Shown: piece by piece, positions 1-11,517 of the stretch
Layout of the letters: every line of letters begins with the position of its first letter
How positions within the stretch are numbered: position 1 is the stretch's first letter
From: Ichthyophonus hoferi
Taxonomy: Eukaryota > Opisthokonta > Ichthyosporea > Ichthyophonida > Ichthyophonidae
Direction: 5' to 3'
NCBI GenBank assembly: GCA_002751075.1
Contig: NAOQ01000332.1
Span: 35,078 to 81,796 of the forward strand
DNA: 46,719 bases
Translations under genes and position numbers: made by a program
The notes under the pieces: generated by a model
What the model was told of the DNA's origin: nothing
Database searches by the model: none
Seen by the model: only the letters and a program-made list of their open reading frames with translations

Positions 1-205
1 AAGATTATCGAGATAAGATCAGACAAATCTAGTGGGCCTCAGTGATCTTGTGTAAGATTGTATTAGCCAATAAGGATCTTTACAATCGGTTCCATTTTAC
101 ATAGGGAAAGGGCCGGCTCCAGTTCACACACAAAACACGCCAATAATAAACACGGACTCTATCCTATTACAATACGGTCTTTGTTGATTGTTTTTCCAAC
201 ACTTT
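1..205. repeat. Dispersed repeat family S, copy 1 (LTR-like edge)
   Basis: Bases about 10-95 match 44503-44600 closely in the same orientation. Shared blocks include GATAAGATC, CTAGTGG, TATTAG..AATAAG and GGTTCCAT, at similar spacing. The stretch ends near 205 with TTTTCCAACA, the kind of end seen in some LTRs, but no partner LTR or internal region is visible, so the class is open. It is truncated by the window edge. No gene is seen in 1-364. Confidence 0.45.
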
Positions 206-364
206 TTATCAAAGATACAACACAACTTTGAAAAAACCTCATACAGACCATGTCAGTTGAAAAGTACAGTATTGGCTCACTGATGTGCCTGAGAAATACC
301 GTGACATTTCACCATGCATGAAGATGATAGGATAGAGATTTTCCAAATACATTATCATCAGAAA

Positions 365-940
365 TAAAACTAATATCGGTTGTACTGGATTCTATTTAAC
401 ATATGGTATGTCTGTCTTTTTCTAGATATTCTAGGTAGTTATCAATAGGTAAAGGACAAGATAAAAGCTTTGTGAGTTCAGCATGTAAAACACACAATAC
501 TTCTGAATTTGGAAATGCTTTATGCTTCTTACTTTGCAAAATGAGTAACCATGATATAAATCGTTGTAATCATAGATAGGCAGTATACACGTATTCTCTA
601 ATGGTATGACTGACTGTATCAAATTTGACTAAGTTGACCTTCTAATATAAAATCTGAATGAAGTTTTACCACTTGACAATGCAAAAAAAAACTGAAAAAC
701 TGAAAAACTATAATTACAAACAAGTCACTGTAAACAGTATTTTTATTATTGTTTTTGGGAACTTATTAGATATATATAATTAATTATTTAACCACTGCGT
801 TATAGACCAGCAAGTTTCATAACAGCTTCCATTGATCTTAATAGTTAACTATAACTGAATGCGAGAAAAATGGCAACAATAACAAAAGATGATCTATCTA
901 AGCGGTCAAGAACTTAGTTCCACCACGTTTTAATATTATA
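365..940 (+). repeat. Dispersed repeat family R1, copy 1
   Basis: About 575 bp that align along their whole length with 10823-11480 in the same orientation. Shared blocks include TTGTACTG, CTATCA/TTATCA, GTATTCTCTAATGGT, TTTTATTATTGTTT, and the run of GATCTATCTAAGCG/AATCTATTTAAGCG near the right end. No terminal inverted repeats or coding potential are clear. It lies about 110 bp beyond the stop codon of the minus-strand protease gene, as copy 2 lies just beyond the stop of the Atg18 gene. The class is unknown: a non-autonomous transposon or a small duplicated segment. Confidence 0.6.
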
Positions 941-1049
941 TACAATGAAAAAACAAGGGTAAAACATGACTTCGTTCAACATAACATGTACATCTTGTAA
1001 CATCATATATTAACTTTTATAAATATGAAAAAGTAATTTCGATTTAAGT

Positions 1050-3207
1050 TCAACAGTTTTTAACTTCCATAATGCCCATCATTTGTTCTGCCCGGTTGAA
1101 GTGGAACGCTTTGTTTTTCATAAATACGGAACCAAGAATTATCTGATCAGTACCTATGGACACCATCAAAGAGTAATATAACTCGCCGTCCCATGTCATA
1201 ACGTCAAGAGGTTGATAATACTCAGTAGGTTGAATCTTGACTTGTGTACCCAACAGTTGCAAGATAATGGGAGGGAGAGACTCAACCTGCATTGGCATAA
1301 TAATATTTCAGTTGATTGGCAATTGTAAATAAAACCTAGTAAAATATGTTGCATCTTAAAATAACTATTAAATGATTTAAGAGGAATTTGCAACTGATGA
1401 TAGTATGATACTACGTATAATTATATGATAGATAGGATTTAATAGAATGAATGAGGTGCAAATATATTTGAACCAATAAAGCAGGCACAACTAATTATGA
1501 ATTGCGTAGGAATAAATGCATATGACAAGCGAAAGAAATACTGACAAAAAATGGTAATACAAACCTGTTTTTTTGTAAGCAGAACTTGTTGAGGAATATT
1601 GTAATCCACGACATTCTTAGTGGGACTCCAGCAAGGGTCCTGGAAACCTCTGGGAAGAGTCATTATTTTGCTAAGTGTTGCGCAAACATTGATGGTCAAC
1701 TGTAACATGAAAGCTGCAGGCAAGGCAATACCGTAGAAGGCGCTATCCACACGAGCGGGAATTCCTGTGGGTGGATGGGTTGTTATTAATAAATACTCTT
1801 TACCTACTTGCATACAGGAACCATTGAATAGAGGAGAGGCAACGAATTAACAAATGAAAGCAAATACCAAAAAACGAGAAAACAAAATGAATAGGACTGG
1901 ATAGCCCAGCCCACAAATATTAATATACATAAGATGGTACACAACTATTATGTTTTATAGCAATCTGTGGTAGTAGCAATCTCGTAACATGTTCGATTAA
2001 AAACAAAGACTGACTTAAACATGCATATATTCTCAAGGGACAACAAAAACAAAATTATAATAAAGATACATTTAGCAATACACTAGTTACAGGCTACAAG
2101 AAATACTAACCGTCAGTGCCTCCAATGTAGCTTCCACCGACAAACATGCCAGGGACAGTTAGATAATAACCACTGTGTGCTCTGGGAGCTCCAGATTGAG
2201 GATTTGTAGTGTAGGGCACATATGACATCCCCTCCATAGAACCATCACCCAAAGTTAGCTTTCCTGCGTGAATACCAGTACCGGAGCTAAAGCAAAGGCC
2301 AAACATATCTTTCATTCCAGCACTTTTTATCACATTCTCTAGTACGGTTTTGCCCTTCTGGCCAACAGCAAATTCAATCATGGAGCTTCTGGCATTGCTA
2401 GGACCAAGGCCTAACATACCACTGGCTATTTGATCCTCACCCCAGCCAAATGCATTTTCAGACATGTTTTCAATGACACCAAAATATTGGTCTTTTACTG
2501 TCAGTTCCTGAGCTTTTCCCCCCCAGGACAATCCTTTAAAAGTGAAGGTGTCCTTAGTCATCTTGTAATCAGCCCACATTCTATTGTTAAGGCACAAGGT
2601 ACCAGTCTTAGCATCTTTAGGAACAGTGGGCTCATACCCTGCCTTAGAGCCACAGTTACGCTTGATTTCTCCATAATTAAGAGAACTAAAAGAACCGCAT
2701 GTGTTCTTATAAGGGTAAATTCTGCAATGTTCAGCGGAGTTCACTAGCGTGTCACTTATACCCGTATTAATGAGAAGATTAAACGTTTGTTGCCCAATGC
2801 CAACCTGCAAAGATGAGATATTTTATATTATAAGTATTATATTTGATATTTTTATACAAGCTTTTAAAAACCTTTCAACACAAAACTAACTGATAATAGT
2901 ATAGTAGTGGACCTTGTCGGCAGATATACCGACAAATGGACCTATATATATACTTGGCAATATGTAAAATTCAACTACACGCAATCGTAGCAAATATTTA
3001 TGCATCTATGAAAAAAAGAGCGCTAGAGACAAAGAGATAGATTGACAGAACAATAGAAAACTAAACGTAACGTACTTCAGTTAAATAACCAACATTGGGA
3101 GAGCCCGGTAACTGTACAATTTGTAAATCTGTAATCACTTCCTTGGCGTAAACACTTGCTCTGTTGAGAGCAAGCATACACGTTAAAACTGCACAATTCA
3201 AATGCAT
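1050..3207 (-). CDS. Pepsin-like aspartic protease paralogue, probably catalytically inactive
   Basis: Four exons on the minus strand: 3207-3076, 2804-2111, 1764-1565 and 1286-1050, phases 0/1/0, giving 420 residues. Residues 1-21 look like a signal peptide, so secretion or vacuolar targeting is expected. The pepsin fold is recognised from VGIGQQTFNLLINTG (45-59), the SGMLGLG block, and a C-terminal IILGSVFMKNKAFHFNRAE block matching the family's ILGDVFLR..FDR end. Family A1 needs two D[ST]G motifs. Here the first reads NTG (Asn57) and the second VDSA (Asp282-Ser-Ala), so proteolysis as usual is unlikely. Six or more cysteines suggest disulfides. The start is the only ATG in exon 1 giving a signal peptide. 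Only about 20 residues separate signal and mature domain, so a normal propeptide of about 45 residues seems absent. It is divergent from the paralogue at 3893. A substrate-binding, inhibitor or decoy role is possible but inferred. Confidence 0.82.
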
Positions 3208-3892
3208 TATTGCGTTAGCTTGCGATTATTTTGGTGGGCCCTCTCTTTATATACCCTGATAAAATACCAGGGATTTCAATGCTGAAACTACCCCTATAGA
3301 TGATATATTTATATATTCATTAAGTGTAGGACAAAAATGGCGTTTTGCATTATCACCGGGTATAACCCCGAGCTACATACAATCGATATATCGAAAATTC
3401 CCCGTTCCCAGGAAAGCAGAATAAAAAAAAACCAAGAAACTTGTTTTGACGCACCTGTAATATTTGGCTCTTGGGTTGATCCCAAATTTCTAAAAAATAT
3501 CCTCATCGTACCTGTATTTACAATGATATTTTTATTAAAACCTGCCTATAAATAATTCTCCAATTCCAACCCTGAATCTTACGCTAATAACATATCAATT
3601 ATTATTACCATTGACCAATAGATGAACAGAAGTATAATTATTATTTAAATCATTTCATTCGTTTTTTTATGCGCCTTTCGGATTGGTCTCCGCCTATTTT
3701 TTTTTGAATCTATTCTAGGATAGAATTTCTGAGTGAAATCCCGAACCACTTGGAAATTCCATTCTCCGATCTTTACAACATAGGAAAATTTACCGGGAAA
3801 AAACCCACCAAAATAGTTGGGCACATAATGGGGAACGAGAGATAAGGAGTATATAATCAGGTAGCACGCATTATACTTTACAAAACGTCACG
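3208..3892. promoter_or_regulatory. Bidirectional promoter region between the two protease genes
   Basis: The 685 bp between two divergent start codons. On the minus strand TATATAAA lies at 3246-3253, about 40 bp before the ATG at 3207. On the plus strand TATATAA lies at about 3850-3856, also about 40 bp before the ATG at 3893. The 12-mer CCCACCAAAATA occurs on each gene's own strand: at 3804-3815 for the right gene, and as its complement at 3227-3238 for the left gene, there between TATA and ATG. The two genes may share a regulator. A 72-codon plus-strand frame inside it (3337-3555) is not supported as a gene. Confidence 0.5.
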
Positions 3893-6226
3893 ATGATGTT
3901 TAACTGTGCTATTTTTGCTTGCTTGTTGGCATTTGCCCAAGCCTCTATTAGTGTCGACCTTAATTGTAGGCCTGATAACCCAACTAGTGGTTTCTATGCA
4001 ACTGTATGTTATGTTAAGGTTTCTTATTATTATTATTGGACTTCCTTGTTTAATTTTTAATTTTTTTTTCACTTTTACGTTAGTGTAGGTGTTTATTCAG
4101 GTCTTCAAATAAGGGTTTTCGTCTTATATTTTTCTATACTGTTTATATAAATGTTTGCATTTGCATAGATCAAGTTGGGTTTGGGTTGCATCGTATTTAA
4201 ATTTTATTTCAACATTGCTTTATATAATAATATATGATAGTATACTATAGTCCGTATCTAACAATTATTTTTTCTTTTGTACAGATTCAAATTGGAAACA
4301 AAAATTTCAACGTTAGACCTGATACTGGTGCTAGCGATACTGTAGTAGTGGGTCAGGAATGCAAGGTTTTCCCTTATTCCAATGTATGTGGTCCCATTGG
4401 CAGTTGGTCATCGATAGTCCCAACTAAAGAAAACTGTGGGAGAGATGCTGGATACACTCTTAAGGAAAAGAGAAATGCTACTGAATATACGCATATGTGC
4501 CGCCAAGATAGGGCCTGGTCTTTGTATAGTTTTGCGAAAGACACATTTAAGCTCGGATCTGCTATTGTTAAAGACCAAGTTTTTGGCGTTAGTTATCAAC
4601 AATCTAAGGTTATGTTTGGTGGTATCGACGGAGGAGAACATGGTATTTTAGGTCTAGGTGTACCTGGTATTCACGCCTCACGGATTAACTTCCTTAAGGG
4701 AGAGGAAGCCACAACCTTCTTGGAAACAGTTATCGATGCAACTCAGATGGAAAATAAATTTTCTCTCTGTTTCCCCGCATATAACTCTACAATGCCTGGA
4801 AAGTTTATTATTGGTGCTGACAGCATCCATAACACTAATACTATTCCTTACATCTCTAACTATGGTTTCCATATCGGTCTTCCCTCTGGCACGATGGGAT
4901 ATTTCTCTGAAGTGGAGTCTTTGAAATCCAATGGCGATGACCTTGGTGTTAACAATGGTATGTATAATCTCCCTCCTCCCATCTTATTTGTTGTCGTGTT
5001 GTCACAATTCCTATTATTTTTTTATGTTCTTTATCGCGTATACATCGCTATGTACCTGCACATTGTTTTCTTACTCTGTTATATCTGATAGTTTTAACGT
5101 TATATTCAAGTTGTTTTATACACTCATTTTGTATTAATTTGTACACAACCTTACTTTTCCATGTATAATACATATGTACACTTTTATTGAAAACTGTCCA
5201 TATTGGTTGACATGGAACTCCCAGATATTATTACATAGTTACTTTTGTTTTAATGAAATATATATTCTATATACCATTAATGGCTGTAACTCTTATATTA
5301 ATATTATTATATTAATGTCTTTGTGATTTTAACACTATAACTCTAGGTAGGTAGGTATAATCATAGGGTTTAACATCTATTATTTCTTTTGCAGGAGAGG
5401 CCCTTCAGTTCGACTCTGGTGAACAGCTAATTATTCTTCCTGAAAATGTCTTCACCAAAATGACTAGCACCCTTTGCCAGAAGTTGGGCTCCATGAAAGT
5501 GCCTACAGTATGCGAGAACCCCACTGGTGGAAACCTAGACTATATTACTCCCTATGTTATCGAATTAAGGCACCCCGAACAGGTTTGTATTCTCCTGTAA
5601 TTATTGTTCATTTATAATATATTTAAATTTTTGTGGTAGTTTTATTTATTAACTTGTCCACAGCCTTTTGGGAGCACTAGCTTGTGTGTATGTTAGTTCT
5701 ATTCTTAGCTGTCTGTAGAAATATTTTATTAATTGAAAAGTAAATCATACCCATACCTTAATATGCTATATGTAATTTTAAGGTATAGTCGAAAGTTTTT
5801 AAAAGTCCAAATATTTGTTTCATGTGCATATAAGAACAGCTTATATTATAATACATGGATTGTGTTGCTTTTATGACGGTCATGGTAATACAATGTAGCT
5901 ATAGTATTGTGTAATGCCAGACGAAGAACTAACTAACTAATCCAACCACCCACTTTCTGTAGCTTCATGAACTTCCCTCATTGGATTTCACTTTCAAAAA
6001 CGGAGTCGTCTACTCTGTTGAACCCGCCTCTTACCTTTACCCACTTCCTGGCCGACCTAACGTGTATGCCCTTGGAGTTACTGGAAGTGGTTCCGAGTTT
6101 ACCCTAGGAATGAGTGGTATGAGAGGCAGATGGATCAATTTTGACCGTGAGAAGAATACAATTGGTTGGGAAACAACCATTGGCTGTGAAAAGAAACCAG
6201 TACCATGTGCAGCAAATAAGATGTAG
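3893..6226 (+). CDS. Pepsin-like aspartic protease (family A1), catalytic motifs intact
   Basis: Four exons: 3893-4003, 4285-4957, 5395-5582 and 5963-6226, phases 0/1/0 exactly as in the divergent neighbour, giving 411 residues. Residues 1-18 form a signal peptide (MMFNCAIFACLLAFAQAS). The mature domain starts almost at once, at IQIGNKNFNV (38-47). The two catalytic motifs are DTG (Asp50, in RPDTGASDTVV) and DSG (Asp268, in QFDSGEQLIILP). HGILGLG and the C-terminal WINFDREKNTIGW block are further A1 hallmarks. It should be an endopeptidase active at acid pH, secreted or vacuolar. As in its paralogue there is little room for an inhibitory propeptide. ATGATG offers two adjacent starts. A TATA box lies 40 bp upstream. 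The exact substrate cannot be told. Confidence 0.88.
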
Positions 6227-8388
6227 ATCAGCAATCAATTGGTTGGGACCACTAGTTGTAATGGGTAAGTTTAGACATAAAATGATTTGCGGATGAAATG
6301 CTGGAATTAGGAGAAATTAGCCGAGTTAGGTGCTAAACCGGATGGGCTGAAAGATTATCCAATAATAACAAAACAGAGCATAGCATATCCAATGAGAATG
6401 GCTATACCTTTCTATATAGAATAGGATAAATACATTTAAAGATGTAATATATTTTTTAAATTGTAATGTTTAATTTCACTATTTTACAAAATTGCAATAA
6501 ATAATATATCTATATATATATATATATATATCTTGTTGTATATCTCTTATAATGTATATACTATATATAAATTTTTTTTCTGAAAAAATACACCACTCTC
6601 TAGTGTTAATGAATATTGCTCCTTTAGAGAATAATACAGGTTGCATAATTTCATTTGATTCGGACAGCAAATGCAATCACTAGGGTTGCACTTAACAGTC
6701 TAGGCTTATACCTATAAGGTTATTTACTCATCCTGCTAGAAAATGTGTAATACGTTATAAGGGTCCCTTATTTATTGATTTTTTTTGAATTAGCACATAA
6801 AATTATATTTTTTTTAAAAAAAAAACTACTATTAGGCAAATAGTTGAAATTATTTATCAAGGTTACGTGATGATGATTCAGATTGAGGTTAATTTCTGTA
6901 TTCTGTATTAGATATATAATGTTTAATCCAAATTCAGTATCACCGCATCACATGTGTTTATAATAATATAAATTAACCACTGTGTATTGTAGTTGAGATG
7001 TTCCTTCTAGGTTTGTCTACGCTATAGTCCGCCATCTGACATGCGTCATTTTCAGGGTGACGACTTATACTAAACACATTATCTATTATGTTTACCTCAT
7101 ATTTTTCCCGTTTCAACAAATTGAACCTCGCTGGCTAACGCTCTAAACCTAGTATGACATTCATATTTATAGATAGAATAAGCAAGATATGAGCAGCAAG
7201 TATCTGAATGAACACCCTTATACCAATTACAATAAATGTCATGCAATACATAACGTCATATACCTAATATCGTTTTGTATATTTGCTACTAAATGTTAAG
7301 AGTAATTAAAGACAGGTTCGTTCCTGTGATCTCTACCCAATAATAATAGAAGGAATGCCAAATTTATGCGGTCTCGGGAGGCTCACCAAATGTTCGTTTA
7401 TTTTGTATTATTAGCTGCAGAAGACCAGCTCCATCTCAATCTGTTATCATATACGCTAGTACCAGCATATGTTGTGTGGTGTGGTTTATATAAGTATTAT
7501 GTGTGTTTACAAAACATTGGTAGGTTAGAAACGTTGATATTACTTAAAGTACAGGTTTATTTAATTGGTAGTAATGACCTTTACATCAGTTCACTATTTA
7601 GCAGTGTCACACTTACTATTGGATATTTTTATTGTAATTAAAACTTTATCACTTATAACGATTTGTCTGAAGTTTATCTTATGTATTTTATCTTAATGCC
7701 TATTAACCCATCATGGATATTAAGAAACTAATCTAGTTTTAGGTTAAGAGTATAATAATTGATGCTCCGCATGCATTGATAAAACTCGAGTGAAATAATA
7801 CAGTAAGAGGTGCTAATATTACGTAAGGACATCCCCTTACAAAGCGGGAATAAGCTTAACGTTCAATACTTACTATAGTAATTTGAATATTGTGTGGAAA
7901 TATATTTGGCTGGGCTAGCAGTAGACACAATGCATAGTCCTGATCCGCTTCCAATAGAGGGCAATGTAATGGCAGGCGTATATGCTGATTCTATCTCTAA
8001 TTATCTGTTGCAACTGTATTCAGCTATGAGTGTAGGAGTTATTCCTGCCTTAACGTGCTTGGGCGAAATAGTGCTTATGGCACAGTGTGTTCTATCAGTG
8101 AGAGGTGCTAAATTGATATGTATACAATGTACATAGTCTAAATATAGAAGAGATGTTGGATTATCACACCAATGATTACATAGTCACGATATACGACGTT
8201 TACACAGCGAGAATATTGGCCATGTCAACCACATGTCAGCAGATCACTTATATTGCTTCACCATTAGACTATCTACGTATACGTAGGGCCAAGTCACGAT
8301 ACCCGACTTTTTATATAACGATCACTAATCAGTCTCTATTTAATAAAATACTACTTAAGAACAAAGATCATGTTTCGCAAGCACGTAA
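6227..8388. other. Intergenic stretch with repeats, no supported gene
   Basis: AT-rich DNA holding a short (TA)n run near 6510-6530, a copy of repeat R3 at 6918-7066 and, before it (about 6755-6850), a degraded reverse-complement match to the R4 unit of the 35-37 kb array. Three successive open plus-strand stretches (7366-7641, 7894-8136, 8153-8413) have no recognisable domain. Part of the third (about 8285-8335) resembles DNA at 43665-43710, so it is more likely repeat than host gene. Confidence 0.5.
6918..7066 (+). repeat. Dispersed repeat R3, copy a
   Basis: About 150 bp matching three other copies in this window: 39829-39971 (+), 31801-31940 (-) and 46249-46396 (-). Shared core blocks are TTTATAAT.GTATAAATTAACCAC, CTATAGTCCGCCATCTGACAT and a palindromic AACCACTGTGTGGTT segment seen best in the two minus-strand copies. 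Non-coding and of unknown class. Confidence 0.7.
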
Positions 8389-8646
8389 GAAAGATATGGG
8401 GAAATATACATAAAACATATCACACACTTTGTATCTCCACATAGTTCCACGGACACTGATAGATTACCATTATTAATTTTTGTTGATAATCAAAAAAGCC
8501 TAAGGCTAGATTTAACTCCGCTTAATTACACAGATATTTCACTAATATCTTACATTCAAGAAAGTGTAAGAAATGTAAATGGATTAGAAGAAGACGGAAT
8601 AAGAGTAGAATTAGAAAAAAAAATTACTCACATCTTTAATGTGTAA
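8389..8646 (+). other. Unrecognised coding-like segment, plus strand
   Basis: An 85-codon frame bounded by stops, with no ATG needed for its length. It has a balanced, low-phenylalanine composition unlike random AT-rich DNA (for example LPLLIFVDNQKSLRLDLTPL, then SYIQESVRNVNGLEEDGIRV). No family is recognised. It ends inside a candidate minus-strand exon (8632-8857), so at most one of the two is likely functional. It may be an exon of a lost host gene or part of the repeat family traced around it. Confidence 0.3.
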
Positions 8647-9177
8647 TAACAGTGCATCACAGTGGGATGGGTGCTCTTTCATTTTCCCAATCAAACATGT
8701 ATGGCAATGAAAAAAAAGTTTCACATCAAGGAAACAATAATGTGTACTTAACATTGTAATGAAGTAGTACAATGAAAACTCAAATTCGAGTAAACCTGGC
8801 AGTATTATTTTTTTAGCAAGACTCATAGAAATCATCCAGAGGCTTGCAGAGACAGAACTAGAGCAAAACAATGCTTGCATCCGAGTTAGAGCAATTCAAA
8901 TAATGAGTGAACAGCAACATTTGACCAAATATGTGAAACAATAAATTGCTTCATCTTGATGCAAATATAATCATAAGAGATTCACTGAGTACTTGATGTA
9001 ATGTGAGAACCTACCTATACCTTCCAGTTCCAAATTCACAATCTAAGGCAACATAATCAGTATCTTGATCATGTATGATATTAAAACAAACAAAAAAAAT
9101 CACTTGGAAGGTCTGATATTGGGCACACAAGTTTTCCAAATGTCTAGCAATAAAACGTTTCAGTGAATTCTTAGTCA
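8632..9177 (-). other. Two candidate minus-strand exons, possible 3'-5' exonuclease-like fragment
   Basis: Exon 9177-9021 follows a strong pyrimidine-rich acceptor ending CCAAG and ends at AG|GTATAG. It contains DYVALDCEFGTG, which resembles the first acidic motif of REXO4/ISG20-type DEDD exonucleases (family consensus VALDCEMVGTG). Exon 8857-8632 joins in frame (phase 2), holds a Cys/His-rich stretch FHCHTCLIGKMKEHPSHCD, and ends at a clean GTGAGT donor. No further exons are found on either side, and both translations are rich in F, I, L and Y as random AT-rich DNA would be. Treat it as a fragment or coincidence. Confidence 0.25.
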
Positions 9178-9377
9178 CTTGGAGCAAGGGAAAAAATTAA
9201 AAGAGTAAGCAAAATCAACAATCTTCTTCCAGCAAACCCAGGGAAAAATGTGAAAAGAAGCCAGCAAATGATAACTTAGCAGAACATTCAATATGGTTAA
9301 AAACAGCTTATCTGAACGAGACTAGTGTTTCTTTTTAGACTAATACAAAGTATTTTGTATTAAACAGTGGAGCTTGA

Positions 9378-9644
9378 AGGCATCTCCACCATTATAAGGA
9401 GGATTTCATCTCCTATACCCCTGAATTATTCTCTGTTAGATGGAATGATGGCTTTAAGAGCAACGCCCTTGAACATGGTAGTATTAACATATTAACTACT
9501 GTAGATGCCATTGAGAAAACCATAACACTGAAATATGTGTCAAATGTTCCTGATCTGAGAAAATTAAATGTTGAACAACTAGAGGCAATTAAGTTTATCA
9601 TGAGCAATAAGACTACGGTGTGGAAAACCCCATTTTTGGAATAG
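9378..9644 (+). other. Unrecognised coding-like segment, plus strand
   Basis: An 88-codon frame between stops whose translation is compositionally protein-like, with segments such as YTPELFSVRWNDGFKSNALE and NVEQLEAIKFIMSNKTTVWK. A plausible acceptor (CCATTATAAG) precedes GAGGATTTC near 9398. No family is recognised. It sits between the 8.4 kb segment and the repeat at 9.99 kb on the same strand, so it may be a part of the same element or of a decayed gene. Confidence 0.3.
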
Positions 9645-9987
9645 ATATTGCAATCCTTCTAGATATTAATATAATATGGTATACAGGAATTGATCTCAAT
9701 GTAAATAATTACTATATGGGTTTGATATATAATCTCTACTGTTTGATTAACAAAAGATAATAAATAAAATAGAATAGGCTATTATACCATTTTAAATAAA
9801 TAAATACATAAGAAACCATTATAATGCTTTACGCATATTTCAACATTATTCATATAGTACCTGTATTAGCAAGTTTACAAAGTGCTTTTTAAAATTAACT
9901 AAAGACCACAGCCTCTGAGAATTGATTTCATCTTGTTGAAACAAAGCTTACAAACTTCTCTCACTCTGTAGAGTAGCTAACAGTACA

Positions 9988-10570
9988 GCTTTGTTGGAGC
10001 CAAAGCATTTACTGCATTTTTATAGTTCATTCTTTTTCATTTATTGATATACTTCTAGAAAGAAAAAGTATTTCTTTATAGTTAAATTTGATAGAATTCT
10101 TTGCGAATAGACAATGTTTTTTATTAGTTCAGAGCCTGATACTACAATCGATAATCCAAACAACACATAGAATAACTTATGATTATTGTATACAACCAAT
10201 AACATACTAAATATGTATTGATCAGTTAGTACTTTGTATGTTTGGATTCAATAAAACAGATGGCTTTGACATTTAAGACCCAATTAGGTCTTGAAGCAAA
10301 GGCTCATAGCTTAGTTAATATTCTTTGGGGACGAATTTATTCAAAGCCGGTTTTTGAGCAAGAGAAGCATAAATGCAAAACTTCATACAATAATAAAGAA
10401 ACTGCACTAAGTCGTCAATATTTACAGTTCACTGTTCAGTCATATAAAAATGCATGAACTATCATACTAGTCATAAAAGGTCATATTCTAGAATCTAATT
10501 TATGTTGCTTATGCTTTTCATATTATTTCTATACTCAGTAAAACAGATACTAGTTTTATTTCCAATAAGG
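9988..10570 (+). repeat. Unclassified repeat family E, copy 1
   Basis: Starts at TTTGTTGGAGCCAAAG and aligns in blocks with 42686-43215 and 32826-33110, all on the plus strand. Shared blocks include ACTGCATTTTTA, CTTCATACAATAATAAAG, CATATAAAAATG, AAAGGTCATAT and TATGCTTTTCATATTAT. A 71-codon plus-strand frame at 10242-10457 lies inside. A second shared block is at about 8285-8335 here and 43665-43710 by copy 2. The element type is not determinable. It is old and degraded. Confidence 0.5.
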
Positions 10571-10822
10571 TTCTTGTGAGCTATATGGACAGGCAGACAG
10601 AGGGATAGAGATTGCCCAATAAGAAATGAATATAACATGCATGCATTTCCAAAACAAAAATAATGTATATTACTCTTCTATAATCATGTTTAAAATAAAC
10701 ACAACTTAGCATACCATAGCGTAAGATTATACCAAACATCATGTTGTAGTAAATTTTATCACATCATATATCCTAGTATACTATAGTATTAGCAATTATA
10801 TCATACTATAGCATATTGAAAC

Positions 10823-11480
10823 ATATAATTAGTATCTATTGTACTGAATTTTATTTTATGGACAGTGTCCTGGTCTTCCCTTGGTTAGTCTAGACAGCTA
10901 TCAGTAAACAAGGGACAGGCTAAAGTCTGGGGGTGTTCTGCTTGTAGACGCACAGTTGTTCTAGAATCAGTGACACTTTATACTTCATACCTGCAATTTG
11001 CAATATGAGCAATAACTGTGATCATAAATGGGCACTATACAAGTATTCTCTAATGGTTCAACTGTACCAGATTTGAGTAATTGGCCTTTCAGTAAAGAAT
11101 TTGGCTGCTAAATTTCTACCATTTGTGAATTAAAATACACAATATAAATTAATAATAAAACGAGCAAAATAAGTCTGTGGAATGACTTCTAACAGATATT
11201 GACGACTGAAAACTGTACTGGCAAACAATAGCAGCAACTTTATTATTGTTTGAAAAACTTATTATATACGTATAATGGTGAAACACCAATAAGTAAAGTT
11301 CTGATTGGTTTGTGGTATAAGAAAATGTCTAAACACTAAGTCATAAACCGGTAGTTGAAGACTATAGCTTTCTATTAGCCTTAATAGGTAACCATAACCG
11401 GATGTAAAAAAAGTGATAGTAATAATAAAGATAATCTATTTAAGCGTTGTGAAGGACTCAGCTCCAACTCATCATATCAT
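10823..11480 (+). repeat. Dispersed repeat family R1, copy 2
   Basis: Second copy of the repeat at 365-940, in the same orientation, slightly longer, ending with a short (ATCAT)n run at 11469-11494. It lies about 40 bp beyond the stop codon of the Atg18 gene and may supply its 3' untranslated region or polyadenylation signals. Confidence 0.6.
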
Positions 11481-11517
11481 ATCATATCATATCATCATAT
11501 ATACACAAAGTAATCAT

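Noticed and set aside
431-622. Minus-strand 63-codon frame
   Set aside because: Lies entirely within repeat R1, whose second copy does not keep it open.
3337-3555. 72-codon plus-strand frame with a fair ATG context in the protease promoter region
   Set aside because: No recognisable domain, overlaps a frame on the other strand, and spans the space needed for two promoters; likely chance.
7366-8413. Three consecutive plus-strand frames as one membrane-protein gene
   Set aside because: They lie in different frames with no splice sites that join them in phase, no domain, and the last overlaps a repeat block.
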